Source of the DNA: JBOFFC01 sp051648405
Lineage (GTDB): Bacteria > Planctomycetota > Planctomycetia > Pirellulales > Lacipirellulaceae
NCBI GenBank assembly: GCA_051648405.1
Contig: JBOFFC010000063.1
Span: forward strand, 1 to 62,926
Length of the DNA stretch: 62,926 nucleotides
Reading direction: 5' to 3'
Part shown: piece after piece, positions 55,500 to 62,926 of the stretch
How positions within the stretch are numbered: the first letter of the stretch is position 1
Layout of the letters: the number at the start of each line of letters is the position of its first letter
Notes under the pieces: model-generated
The model's input: only the letters and a program-made list of their open reading frames with translations
What the model was told of the DNA's origin: nothing
Database searches by the model: none
Made by a program: the position numbers and the translations under genes

Positions 55500-57377
55500 G
55501 TGAAGACCCCCGTGACGACCCTGGCGAAAGGTCCGGCCGTGAACGGCGCCGCCACCAAACACCTCGACGGCGCGTTGGCGTCGCTCGCGGCGAAGGCGCT
55601 CTGGCGGGCGAGCGCACCGGCCGACCTCCGCGAGGCCTGGAAGCAAGACGGGGCGGCGGGCGCGTGGCCGGCCTGGTCGAAGCTCCTCGCCGAGCGGGCC
55701 GCCGACTGCCTGCCGCTCGCCGGCAAGAAGGCGACGCTCGCCTGGGGCTCGGGCCAATCGCTCGCCCCGTGGCGGGCGTGGCTCGACGGGCTCGAGGGGT
55801 CGCTCAAGCGGGCCCCGTCGGACGCGGCGCTCGAGGCCGCCGCGTGGGTCGCCGAGGCGCCGAAGCGCGCCCCCAGCGTGCGACTCGCCCTCGAAGCGGT
55901 CGCCTGGGGGCACGCCCTGCCAAGGCTCGCGGCCGGGTGCGACGCGAAGGGCTGGTGGGGGCTCGCCGAAGTGCTCCACACCCTCACCGTCGATGCGGCG
56001 CGGCTACCCGTCGGTGAGGAACCCCCGGCCGAGCAGTCGCTGGTCGAGCAACTGCTCGCCGGCGAGCTGCCGCTGGTGCTCGCGCGGGTCGCCCCCGAAC
56101 TCCGGCCGTTCGAGGAGCTCGCCGTCACGTCGCGCGAAAAGCTCTCCGCCGGTCTGCTCCGATCGACCGATGGCGAGGGGCTCCCCCCCGCGACGCTGCT
56201 CGCCGTCTGGCCGCTGCTGGTCGGCTGCTGGACCCGCTGTGCGAAGCTCGCCCCGGCGGCAAAGGGGAGCCGCGGGCCGTGGAACAGCGACGCCCACAAC
56301 CAGTTCGAGTGGGCCCTGCGGCAATCGCTGCGGCTGGGGGACCGCCACGGTCGCCCGGCGCTCGGCGCTGATGGCGAACCGACCGCGATGCGGGAATGCC
56401 TCGAGGGGACGCTCGCGCTGACGACCGACGACGCCGACCTCGCCGCAGCCGCCGTGCGGCTCAAGGGCTACCGGCCAGCGAGGAAGGTCACCGCCGACCC
56501 CCCCGAGGCCTCCGTCGAGTCCGAGTGGTCGTCCCTCGCCGTGCTCGCCGCGGGTTGGAGCCACAAGGCGCCCCGGATCGTCGTGGCCTACGAGAAGCAG
56601 TCGCTGCGGTTCGAGCTGCGCTCGGGGGGCAAGCCGCTTTTCTCGGGCGAATGGCCGATCGACGTCGAGTTCGCCGGCAAGCCGCTCGCCGCCGCGGGGG
56701 AATGGGAACAGCAGTGCTGGTACAGCGACGAGGACTGCGACTACCTCGAGCTGTCGATCGACCTGGCCGGCGGGGGGCGGCTCGAACGGCAGTTTTTCCT
56801 CGCCAAGCGCGACGGCGCGGCGATGGTCACCGAGCTGTTGCTCACCGCGCGCGGCGAAGCGGCCCCGTTCCGGGTCATCAGCCGCCTGCCGCTCGTCGAG
56901 GGGATCGGCTTCCGCGCCGAAAAAGAAACCCGCGACGGGGTGCTGATCGACAACGGCGAAGCGGTCGCGGGCCTGATGCCGCTGGGCCTCGCCGAGTGGC
57001 GGCTCGAGGCCCGCGGCGGCGAGCTCCACGAGGATTCCGGCGCCCTGGTTCTGTCGCGCGAGGCCGTCGGCAGAAACGGGTCCTCCCCGCTGTGGATCGA
57101 CCTCGACGTTCCGCGGTTCGCTAAGCAGCGGACCTGGCGCCAACTGACCGTCGCCCAGGCGCTCAAGGTCGTCTCGCCCGACGTCGCCACGGCGTTCCGC
57201 GTGCAGTCGGGCAAGTCGCAATGGCTCGTCTACCGATCGCTCGACGCCCCGGCTAATCGGACCTTCATGGGGCACAACGTGTCGTGCGAAGGGTTCCTCG
57301 GTCGGTTTCTGAAGTCGGGCGAAGTGGACGAGTACTTCGAACTCGAACCCGACGACGAGTGCGGGGAGAATAGCTGA
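55500..57377 (+). CDS. large hypothetical protein, planctomycete-type
   Basis: A 625-residue protein. The first 350 residues look helical (Ala/Leu/Arg-rich), the rest forms a beta-sandwich-like region (CWYSDEDCDYLELSIDLAGGG, FFLAKRDGAA). No catalytic or binding motif is recognised and no signal peptide is seen. The GTG at 55500 follows an AAGGA site eight bases upstream. Divergent from the YdjY gene (140 bases between starts). Its stop lies at the edge of a nested inverted repeat. Confidence 0.72.
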   Translation: MKTPVTTLAKGPAVNGAATKHLDGALASLAAKALWRASAPADLREAWKQDGAAGAWPAWSKLLAERAADCLPLAGKKATLAWGSGQSLAPWRAWLDGLEGSLKRAPSDAALEAAAWVAEAPKRAPSVRLALEAVAWGHALPRLAAGCDAKGWWGLAEVLHTLTVDAARLPVGEEPPAEQSLVEQLLAGELPLVLARVAPELRPFEELAVTSREKLSAGLLRSTDGEGLPPATLLAVWPLLVGCWTRCAKLAPAAKGSRGPWNSDAHNQFEWALRQSLRLGDRHGRPALGADGEPTAMRECLEGTLALTTDDADLAAAAVRLKGYRPARKVTADPPEASVESEWSSLAVLAAGWSHKAPRIVVAYEKQSLRFELRSGGKPLFSGEWPIDVEFAGKPLAAAGEWEQQCWYSDEDCDYLELSIDLAGGGRLERQFFLAKRDGAAMVTELLLTARGEAAPFRVISRLPLVEGIGFRAEKETRDGVLIDNGEAVAGLMPLGLAEWRLEARGGELHEDSGALVLSREAVGRNGSSPLWIDLDVPRFAKQRTWRQLTVAQALKVVSPDVATAFRVQSGKSQWLVYRSLDAPANRTFMGHNVSCEGFLGRFLKSGEVDEYFELEPDDECGENS

Positions 57378-57559
57378 ACCGCCACGACGCCACGAGCGCC
57401 AAGGACGCCAAGACGAACGGGCCGCAGATGAACCCCGATCGACGCAGATGAAGAACCGATAGCGATCGGGCCGCTGTGATCTGCGTTCATCCGCGTTCAC
57501 CTGCGGTTCCATTCTTTCCTTCCGTGGCGTCCTCGGCGCTCGTGGCGTCGTGGCGGTTC
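57376..57559. repeat. nested inverted repeats (35-bp outer arms)
   Basis: Outer arms 57376-57410 and 57525-57559 match at 34 of 35 positions. Inside lies a second, less perfect hairpin of AGATGAACGCAGAT type (about 57422-57450 with 57480-57507). The outer arm phrase (AACCGCCACGACGCCA) recurs at 59589. The structure sits between two plus-strand genes and may end or slow transcription, though dispersed-repeat origin is more likely. Confidence 0.88.
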
Positions 57560-57572
57560 CGTAGGCTCGCAA

Positions 57573-58319
57573 ATGAACCCCGCCGATGTGATCCGGGATA
57601 ACCTAGCGCGGGTCCGCGAGCGGATCGCTGCGGCCGCCGTCGCGAGCGGCCGGCCCGCCGATGCGGTGACGCTCGTCGGCGTTTCGAAGTACGTCGATGC
57701 GGCGACGACGCGGCTGCTGGTCGAGGCCGGCTGCACCACGCTCGGCGAGGCTCGGCCCCAGGCGCTGTGGGAGAAAGCCGCGGCGCCCGAGCTCGCGGGC
57801 CTCGGCATCGAGTGGCGGCTGATCGGTTCGCTCCAGCGCAACAAGGTCGCGCGGACCGTGCCGCTCGTCACTTCGATCGACAGTGTCGATAGCGAGCGGC
57901 TGCTGCGGGCGATCAACGACGCCTCCGCCGCGCTCGGCAGGCGCACGAACGTGCTGCTCGAGCTGCACGCCTCGGGCGAGGCGTCCAAACACGGCTTCGC
58001 CGCCGACGAGCTGCGTGAGCTTGCCCCCCGGCTCGCCGACTTCCCGCACGTCGCGGCCCGGGGCCTGATGACCATGGCGCCCCTGGAAGGGGGAGTGCCC
58101 GCCGCCCGGGGCGCGTTCGCCGCTTGTCGCGCGCTGTTCGTCGAGGTCGGCCCCGCCCCCGGCGCACTGGTCCGCGCCGCCGGCGCACTGGTCCGCGCCG
58201 CCGGCGCACTGGCCCCCTGGGACGAGCTGTCGATGGGGATGTCCGGCGACTTCGAGGCCGCCATCGCCGAAGGCGCCACCCACGTCCGCGTCGGCTCCGC
58301 CCTCTGGACGGGGCTTTAA
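57573..58319 (+). CDS. yggS: YggS/PLPBP family pyridoxal-phosphate homeostasis protein
   Basis: A 248-residue TIM-barrel protein that binds pyridoxal 5'-phosphate and balances B6 vitamers and amino acids. GVSKYVD with K39 as the probable PLP lysine, and MGMSGDFEAAI and RVGSALW near the end are family motifs. A tandem 21-base duplication (58161-58202) inserts GALVRAA twice just before the conserved WDELSMGMSGD, a loop site. The rest is normal length, so it is probably active. Confidence 0.9.
   Translation: MNPADVIRDNLARVRERIAAAAVASGRPADAVTLVGVSKYVDAATTRLLVEAGCTTLGEARPQALWEKAAAPELAGLGIEWRLIGSLQRNKVARTVPLVTSIDSVDSERLLRAINDASAALGRRTNVLLELHASGEASKHGFAADELRELAPRLADFPHVAARGLMTMAPLEGGVPAARGAFAACRALFVEVGPAPGALVRAAGALVRAAGALAPWDELSMGMSGDFEAAIAEGATHVRVGSALWTGL
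58161..58211 (+). repeat. in-frame 21-bp tandem repeat in yggS
   Basis: Two exact 21-base copies (58161-58181, 58182-58202) and nine bases of a third. They encode GALVRAA twice and GAL. A recent slippage or unequal exchange is likely. Confidence 0.85.
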
Positions 58320-58430
58320 GCTAGACAGGATTTTAGGATGACGAAGCGATCGACAGGATGTCGGCCGGCGACCTCTCCCCCTAAAATCTTGTCAATCGCT
58401 TCTTCTTCATCCTGTAATCCTGTCTAGCTT
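58318..58430. repeat. imperfect hairpin of AGACAGGATTACAGGATG type
   Basis: 58318-58359 pairs with 58386-58430 with a few mismatches and a 3-base insertion (GAAGAAGAAG versus GACGAAG). The phrase GACAGGAT...AGGATG is common in dispersed repeats of many bacteria. It separates yggS and ispG. Confidence 0.82.
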
Positions 58431-58438
58431 CCCGTCGC

Positions 58439-59578
58439 ATGATCGAGATCAAGCGGAACCCCACGCGCAGCGTACGGATCGGGTCGATCTCGGTCGGCGC
58501 CGCGTACCCGATCGCCGTGCAGAGCATGACGGCCACCTCGACGCAGGACGTCGACGCGACCGTCGCGCTGGTGAACCTGCTGCACGACGCGGGTGCCGAC
58601 GTCGTGCGGATCGCGGTCGATAGCAAGGCCGACGCCGCCGCGCTCGCCGAGGTCCGCAAGCAGACCACCGCGAACCTGTCGGTCGACCTGCAAGAGAACT
58701 ACCGCCTCGCGGAGCTCGTCGCGCCGCACGTCGACAAGGTCCGCTACAACCCGGGGCACCTCTACCACCACGAGCGCGAGAAGCCGTGGCAGGAGAAGGT
58801 CGCCTACCTAGTCGACGTCGCGAAGGCCAACGACGTGGCGATACGCGTCGGCGTCAATTGCGGCAGCGTCGATCCCGCCAAGAAGGCCGCCTTTGACCCC
58901 ACGGACAGCCTCTCGCCGATGCTCGAGTCGGCGCTCGAGCACTGCGCGCTGCTCGACGAGCTCGGCTACAACCGCTACGTGGTGTCGCTCAAGGACTCCG
59001 ACCCCAAGAAGGTGATCGAGGTCAACCGCCGCTTCGCCGCGGCGCGGCCCGACGTGCCGCTCCACCTGGGAGTGACCGAGGCGGGGCTCCCCCCCGACGG
59101 GGTGATCAAGACGCGGATCGCCTTCGAGCAGCTCGTGTCGCAGGGGATCGGCGACACGATCCGCGTGTCGCTCACGGTCCCCAACGACCGCAAGCCCGAG
59201 GAGATCGAGGCCGGCCGGCAGATCCTTTCCGACATCGCCGCGGGCCGAGTGCGGAGCGTCGTCGACTACGGCCTCCCCACGATGAACATCATCAGTTGCC
59301 CCAGTTGCAGCCGCGTCGAGAACCAGGCGTTCGTCGAGCTCGCGCAGCAGGTCAAGGAGATGACCGGCTACGCGCGGGACCACGCGATCACGATCGCCGT
59401 CATGGGCTGCCGCGTGAACGGCCCCGGCGAGACCGACGACGCCGACCTCGGCCTGTGGTGCGGCCCGAACTTCGTGAACCTCAAACGCGGCGAAGAAGCG
59501 TTGGGGCAGTTCCCCTACGACCAAATCCTGCCGCGGCTGAAGAGCGAGCTCGACGCGATCATCGCCTCGCGCGCTTGA
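58439..59578 (+). CDS. ispG: 4-hydroxy-3-methylbut-2-en-1-yl diphosphate synthase (IspG/GcpE)
   Basis: A 379-residue iron-sulfur enzyme of the MEP isoprenoid pathway, converting MEcPP to HMBPP. The three Cys of the [4Fe-4S] site are C287 and C290 (CPSCSR) and C324 (MGCRVNGPGE), with E331. N-terminal VGAAYPIAVQSMT is typical of the TIM barrel start. It supplies prenyl precursors, the kind used by UbiA enzymes. Short bacterial form without the extra middle domain. Confidence 0.96.
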   Translation: MIEIKRNPTRSVRIGSISVGAAYPIAVQSMTATSTQDVDATVALVNLLHDAGADVVRIAVDSKADAAALAEVRKQTTANLSVDLQENYRLAELVAPHVDKVRYNPGHLYHHEREKPWQEKVAYLVDVAKANDVAIRVGVNCGSVDPAKKAAFDPTDSLSPMLESALEHCALLDELGYNRYVVSLKDSDPKKVIEVNRRFAAARPDVPLHLGVTEAGLPPDGVIKTRIAFEQLVSQGIGDTIRVSLTVPNDRKPEEIEAGRQILSDIAAGRVRSVVDYGLPTMNIISCPSCSRVENQAFVELAQQVKEMTGYARDHAITIAVMGCRVNGPGETDDADLGLWCGPNFVNLKRGEEALGQFPYDQILPRLKSELDAIIASRA

Positions 59579-59588
59579 CGGAGACGGG

Positions 59589-59672
59589 AACCGCCACGAC
59601 GCCAAGAGCGCCAACGACGCCACGACACGTCTTATTCGCCGCGTCCTTGGCGCTCGTGGCGTCTTGGCGGTT
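59589..59672. repeat. imperfect hairpin (AACCGCCACGACGCC type)
   Basis: 59589-59620 pairs with 59641-59672 at 29 of 32 positions, with a 20-base loop. Same phrase as the outer arms of 57376-57559. It lies between ispG and the convergent DinB gene. Confidence 0.85.
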
Positions 59673-59679
59673 AGCTTCC

Positions 59680-60171
59680 TTAAAACAGCGGCGGGCGGCC
59701 AGTCTGCCTGCGCCAGCTCGACAGGTGCCCGACGTGCTCGGCGGCGTGCGTCGTTAGTAGATGGCCGAGCAGGTCGCCCGCCGTCGGGAGCGTCTCTTGC
59801 AGGAACGGGAACGGCAGCGGGTTCGGCGCGGCCATCGCCGCCGGGTCGGCCTCCGGGAGGGCGTCGAGCACCGCCGCGTAGCCTTCGCGCAGTGCTAGCA
59901 GCAGCTCGTCCTTGGTCGGCGTCTGACCGTCATCCGTGAGGGGGGGGCTCTTCGGGCCGAACCGCTTGTGCCAGTCGGCCGGCAAGCGGTTCGGTTTGCC
60001 CAAGAGGCCGAGCGCGTAGTCCGTAGCGATCGCCATGTGCCCCAGCAGCCAAGCCGGCGGGTTCCCAACCCCCGCGGGCTGATGCAGCATCTCCTCCTGC
60101 GGCACGTCGGCCATCAGCCGCTCGACGCGGGCGAGGGTGAAGCGGTACAGCGTGGGGATGGGGGAGAGCAT
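59680..60171 (-). CDS. DinB-family protein
   Basis: A 163-residue four-helix-bundle protein of the DinB/YfiT type, often metal-binding with three His (here near LLGHMAIATDY and THAAEHVGHLS). Some members are thiol-dependent S-transferases. The ATG at 60171 starts the usual DinB helix (LYRFTLARVERLM). It stands alone between repeats. Function unknown. Confidence 0.82.
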   Translation of the reverse strand: MLSPIPTLYRFTLARVERLMADVPQEEMLHQPAGVGNPPAWLLGHMAIATDYALGLLGKPNRLPADWHKRFGPKSPPLTDDGQTPTKDELLLALREGYAAVLDALPEADPAAMAAPNPLPFPFLQETLPTAGDLLGHLLTTHAAEHVGHLSSWRRQTGRPPLF

Positions 60172-60303
60172 GTTGGGGGGAGATGAGAGATGACAGAGGA
60201 TAGATGGCAGAGAGGAGGGTGCGAGCGCATGGTGTCGATGCGGGTGATTGACTCCATTGTTGCCCGATGCGCCGCGCGGTGGCGAGCCCTGAGGCGAAGC
60301 CAC

Positions 60304-60543
60304 TCAAGCCTCGTCGTACGCTTGCAGGAATTCGTCGCGCGGGATGCCGGCCTGCGTGCAGATCGTCCGCAGGGTCGAGCCCTTGATCGTGCGGTGGTTG
60401 GGAATCGTCATCGGCGTCGTCGAACCGTCCGGGTTCTCGCGCCGCAGGGCGAGGTGCTCCGCCTCGCGGACGACCTCGAAGCCCAACTGCTGGAACGCCC
60501 TGAGCACTCGCTGCTTCGGGGCGTCGATGGGGAACTTGGCCAT
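60304..60543 (-). CDS. hicA: HicA-type toxin (mRNA interferase)
   Basis: A 79-residue protein of the HicA/YcfA family: an RNA-binding-like fold with FQQLGFEVVREAEHL and the active-site His in TIPNHRTIKGSTLRTIC. It would cleave mRNA and be held back by HicB. Its ATG shares bases with the hicB stop (TGATG), so the pair is co-translated with the antitoxin first. Confidence 0.85.
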   Translation of the reverse strand: MAKFPIDAPKQRVLRAFQQLGFEVVREAEHLALRRENPDGSTTPMTIPNHRTIKGSTLRTICTQAGIPRDEFLQAYDEA

Positions 60544-60767
60544 CAGTCGGCGATGCCCGCCTCGACAACGACCGCGCCGAGGGGCATCGCCTCGTCGAGC
60601 AGCGCCTGGTCACCAAAGGTGTCGAGGTGGAAGCGCGTGGCGGACTGCGCGTCGGCGAGCGCCGCCTCCTGCGTGTCCCCCTCGCCGACGACCACCCAAC
60701 GCAGGCCCAGCGGGTACGCGACGAACCCGTCGGCGTGCCGTTCGATCACGAAGCGGAGGGTTTGCAT
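60543..60767 (-). CDS. hicB: HicB-type antitoxin
   Basis: A 74-residue protein with the HicB N-terminal fold (FVIERHADGFVAYPLGLRW, GEGDTQEAALADA). It lacks a clear C-terminal DNA-binding helix-turn-helix, so it is a short HicB. It binds HicA and may not regulate the promoter itself. The ATG at 60767 was chosen; no strong ribosome site is seen. Confidence 0.8.
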   Translation of the reverse strand: MQTLRFVIERHADGFVAYPLGLRWVVVGEGDTQEAALADAQSATRFHLDTFGDQALLDEAMPLGAVVVEAGIAD

Positions 60768-60891
60768 CAAGGGGCCTTCACCAGGAGCCTGCGAGACGGA
60801 CGTACGTAGATAAGACCTCTCAACTCTCCGATGGTACGCCGACCAGCCAGGAGCGACAATCAGCCGACGTCCCGTGACCCCGTCGCGAAGT

Positions 60892-61030
60892 AGCCCCGGA
60901 GGGGCGACAGCGCATAGCCGGGGGCGAGAGCCCCAGGTTGCGGGCCCGGAACACAGAAAGCCCCGGAGGGGCGACAGAAGACGCACAGCGCGCACCGACG
61001 CCGCAGCAAGTCTGTCGCCCCCGCGGGGCG
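60892..61030. repeat. AGCCCCGGAGGGGCGACAG dispersed repeat, three copies
   Basis: A 19-base phrase occurs at 60892-60910 and again, exactly, at 60959-60977. A third, inverted and imperfect copy (16 of 19) is at 61012-61030. Such GCCCCGGAGGGGCGA repeats are common in planctomycetes and relatives. They fill the 309-base gap between hicB and the PEP-CTERM gene (60768-61076), in which I find no gene. Confidence 0.8.
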
Positions 61031-61076
61031 TCTAGAGGCGTTCGCCACCCAGGCCGCAGGCCCGACCAACCACCGC

Positions 61077-61718
61077 TCAACGGCGGCGGCGAGCCCCGAA
61101 GGCCAAGCCGCACGCCAGCAGCATCGCGCACGTCGCGGGCTCGGGGATCTCTCGCACTTCGAGCAGGATGTCGTCGATACGGGTTGCGCCACCCGTCGAT
61201 CCGTAGCGGAACGTGATCGGGCCCGCATAGAACGCGCTGTTCACGGGAACGATCACCTTTTCGAGGGGGTTGTTGCCCACGTCCAGCGCGAAGGCCGCCA
61301 GTCCCTGGGGGTCCAGCAAGCTGAAGTTGGCGTTGTTGAGGGTGCTGGTGCCGCGTCGACGGGCGAAACTCACCAACGACACCTCGTAGCCCGGCGTGGG
61401 GGTGAAGACGATCCTCGAAAGCGGACCGGGAGCGCTGTTGCCCAGCTCCACAACGCCGAAGTCACCCGTCGAGCCGAACTGGCTCGCTGTTTGGCCGGGA
61501 CCAGTAGTGGCGCCCGGCACAAAGAAGACCGTGAGCCCGGTGGTGGAACCGTAGTCCGATCCAACCGGTAGACCGTTGGTGCAACCCACATTCGTCGGCC
61601 CGGGAGACGTGCCGTTGTGGCAGGCGACGTCGTCGAACGTCAGCGACACCGAGGCCGAGTGAGCGTGCCCTGCGACCAAGGAAAGGACCATCGCCGTAAC
61701 GATTGCGCTTCGCTTCAT
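61077..61718 (-). CDS. PEP-CTERM sorting-domain protein
   Basis: A 213-residue exported protein. Signal peptide at 1-21 (cleavage near AHS-A). The middle is a beta-rich, Gly/Ser/Thr-rich domain, perhaps extracellular. The C-terminus carries the PEP-CTERM signal: IPEPATCAMLLACG (191-204), a hydrophobic stretch, then a basic end (ARRRR). Exosortase would remove the tail and anchor the protein outside. The ATG follows a GGAG site. Confidence 0.9.
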   Translation of the reverse strand: MKRSAIVTAMVLSLVAGHAHSASVSLTFDDVACHNGTSPGPTNVGCTNGLPVGSDYGSTTGLTVFFVPGATTGPGQTASQFGSTGDFGVVELGNSAPGPLSRIVFTPTPGYEVSLVSFARRRGTSTLNNANFSLLDPQGLAAFALDVGNNPLEKVIVPVNSAFYAGPITFRYGSTGGATRIDDILLEVREIPEPATCAMLLACGLAFGARRRR

Positions 61719-61801
61719 GACTCACTCCAGTTGGCGGATTCAGGGGAGTTGCGAGAATGCGGCCCGCCTTGGCCAACCGCTCCGGTTATAAAGGCGGCCG
61801 C

Positions 61802-61829
61802 ATCCTACCCCGCAAGCCATCGCGGTCAA
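61802..61829 (-). promoter_or_regulatory. candidate promoter of the PEP-CTERM gene
   Basis: On the minus strand: TTGACC (61829-61824), 16-base spacer, TAGGAT (61807-61802), about 85 bases before the start of the PEP-CTERM gene. Confidence 0.45.
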
Positions 61830-61917
61830 CCGTAAATGCGCACGTTTCCCAAATTAACATGCGGCCAGTCGCACTTCGGACGCCGCCACTCCCTCCGTGC
61901 CCTCAGCGGTGAATCCC

Positions 61918-61989
61918 TCACCCCGCCAGCAGCTTCCGCACCACGTACGCCAGGATCCCCCCGTCGCTGTAGTAGTCGAACGCGTTCGA
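61918..61989 (-). pseudogene. C-terminal fragment resembling aconitate hydratase
   Basis: The minus strand reads NAFDYYSDGGILAYVVRKL, then two or three residues and a stop at 61918. This closely resembles the last residues of aconitases (YYxxGGILxYVLRxL). There is no upstream part: the next bases are the end of vapC. It is a gene fragment, perhaps a copy of the end of acnA left by a rearrangement. Only about 23 codons remain, so the assignment is tentative. Confidence 0.5.
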
Positions 61990-61998
61990 CGCGCCGCG

Positions 61999-62433
61999 TC
62001 AACGATTCTTGATCGACAGAACATCCACGACGCCGGTCGCCGTCGCAGCAAACCCCGCGTCGAGCGTCGCGACCCGCGCGCCGTGGTGATGCGCGAGGTA
62101 AGCCAGTGCAGTGTCCGTCACCTGCCGGTAGCCGCGTAGGTTCGCCGCCAGCGATTCAAACGCCCGGTCGGTGAGCGGCTGGCAGGTGCCGAGGTACCGG
62201 TGGTCGGCGTGCGCCGTGAGCCGCCGAAGCAGGTCGAGTGCGTCGGCGGCTGCTACGGTGGCGTTGATGACGACCGGGTTCATCGACAGCCGCACGAATG
62301 CCGATTGCGTGACGATGCACGTTGCCCACGGCGAACCCGTTCTGGCGAGCAGCCAGTCGAGGACCGCCGCGTGGTGCGCGTGGTGCGACCACCCCAGCGC
62401 TAGCAGTGCGTTGGCGTCAAGAAGCGCGGTCAC
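61999..62433 (-). CDS. vapC: VapC-type PIN-domain toxin
   Basis: A 144-residue PIN-domain ribonuclease. Acidic metal residues: LLDANALLAL (first Asp), TDTALAYLAHHHGARVATLD (last Asp pair). The start is GTG and overlaps the vapB stop by four bases (GTGA). It would cut RNA and be inhibited by VapB. Confidence 0.88.
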   Translation of the reverse strand: MTALLDANALLALGWSHHAHHAAVLDWLLARTGSPWATCIVTQSAFVRLSMNPVVINATVAAADALDLLRRLTAHADHRYLGTCQPLTDRAFESLAANLRGYRQVTDTALAYLAHHHGARVATLDAGFAATATGVVDVLSIKNR

Positions 62434-62681
62434 GCGTCGGGGTCCTCAACCGCTCGCCGGACCGCTTCGACGTCGATCGGCGGCGCAGCGGGAACGAGAG
62501 TCGCGACAGCGAAACCGTCTCGCTCAACGACCTCGACCTTCGACGCCCACGCCGGCGCCTCGACGCGAAGGCCCTTCAGCACGAGGTCTGAGACCACCGC
62601 GTCCAGCGACCGCCCCGAGGTCGCGGCGATCTGCTGGGCCGCCGACAGCGCGGCGGCGTCGAGGTTGAGCTGGGTGGTCAT
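62430..62681 (-). CDS. vapB: VapB-type antitoxin
   Basis: An 83-residue protein. The N-terminus (MTTQLNLDAAALSAAQQIA) reads as a ribbon-helix-helix-like DNA-binding part, the rest as a toxin-binding tail (VEDPDA end). The ATG at 62681 is preferred over a start 36 bases upstream. Usual place of an antitoxin, directly before vapC. Confidence 0.8.
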   Translation of the reverse strand: MTTQLNLDAAALSAAQQIAATSGRSLDAVVSDLVLKGLRVEAPAWASKVEVVERDGFAVATLVPAAPPIDVEAVRRAVEDPDA

Positions 62682-62783
62682 GCCTAAATCGTAGCTCGAC
62701 GCGGTGAGGAGTTCCACGCAAGGTCATCGACGGCGGGCATTTGGCCCATTCTGGGCCGCCTGCCGCCCCTCCGGGCTTCGCAA

Positions 62784-62859
62784 GGTGCCACTGCTGGCTT
62801 GTCCAGCAGTGCGAAGCGGGTACCAACTTCGCACTGCTGGACAAGCCAGCAGTGGCACC
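62784..62859. repeat. perfect 33-bp inverted repeat of CACTGCTGG-type hairpins
   Basis: 62784-62816 is exactly complementary to 62827-62859 with a 10-base loop. Each arm is itself a hairpin (CACTGCTGG, CTTGT, CCAGCAGTG). Repeats of this phrase are frequent in planctomycete-type genomes. Confidence 0.9.
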
Positions 62860-62926
62860 CGAACTACTTGCTCACGTTCCTCTCCGTCCTCCGTGCTCTG
62901 TGTGGTGAACCCTTTCCCCCTCACCC

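Noticed and set aside
57376..57559. CRISPR-like or attachment site
   Set aside because: It is a single nested hairpin, with no regular spacers and no integrase nearby.
58161..58211. Frameshift in yggS
   Set aside because: The duplicated unit is 21 bases and stays in frame, with conserved residues on both sides.

Overview
The window looks like part of a GC-rich planctomycete chromosome, most likely a Pirellulales-type organism. This rests on several signs: a 23S-5S rRNA operon with no linked 16S gene, an SHD1-TPR-trypsin secreted protease, a PEP-CTERM protein, menaquinone genes of the futalosine route, ABC-2 permeases fused to CPBP proteases, several planctomycete-type hypothetical proteins, and many short dispersed inverted repeats. 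I read no tRNA, 16S rRNA, CRISPR array, prophage or complete insertion sequence in it.

Layout. 1-4.9 kb: a signalling module of histidine kinase, receiver-PilZ response regulator and divergent diguanylate cyclase, bracketed by two 127-bp direct repeats. 4.9-9.1 kb: a small membrane protein, then the rRNA leader, 23S, 5S and an intrinsic terminator. 9.2-16.9 kb: a secreted protease, a set of ATP-grasp ligase, transglutaminase-like 7TM protein and divergent retropepsin-like protease, and a sodium/solute symporter. 16.9-22.4 kb (minus): an ebo-like group (phosphodiesterase, two TIM barrels, UbiA prenyltransferase) behind a THUMP-like methyltransferase. 22.5-26.3 kb: a hypothetical protein, a GNAT protein and dnaA with its promoter.

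26.3-37.9 kb is a carbohydrate region. It holds an SDR oxidoreductase, a uronate isomerase-like amidohydrolase, a gluconokinase fused to a LarA-type nickel epimerase, two TIM-barrel epimerases, a Gfo/Idh/MocA oxidoreductase, a GH130 phosphorylase and a GH78 rhamnosidase. The SDR, isomerase and fusion can be read as a path from uronate through fructuronate, mannonate and gluconate to 6-phosphogluconate, without mannonate dehydratase. 38-50.2 kb (minus): MtfA-TPR, an aminofutalosine deaminase-like amidohydrolase, an ABC exporter, mqnC, mqnA, and a second ABC exporter with a membrane-anchored partner.

50.5-59.6 kb: a zinc-ribbon protein, aroA, a beta-propeller protein and YdjY-domain protein pair, a large hypothetical protein, YggS and ispG. 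59.6-62.9 kb is a repeat-rich, small-gene region with DinB, HicAB, a PEP-CTERM protein, an aconitase-like C-terminal fragment and VapBC. Tight 4-base start/stop overlaps mark likely co-translated pairs at mqnA/mqnC, the second ABC exporter, isomerase/kinase-epimerase, YdjY/propeller and both toxin-antitoxin pairs. The leading candidate for something new is the kinase-epimerase fusion; the ebo-like group and the c-di-GMP module come next.
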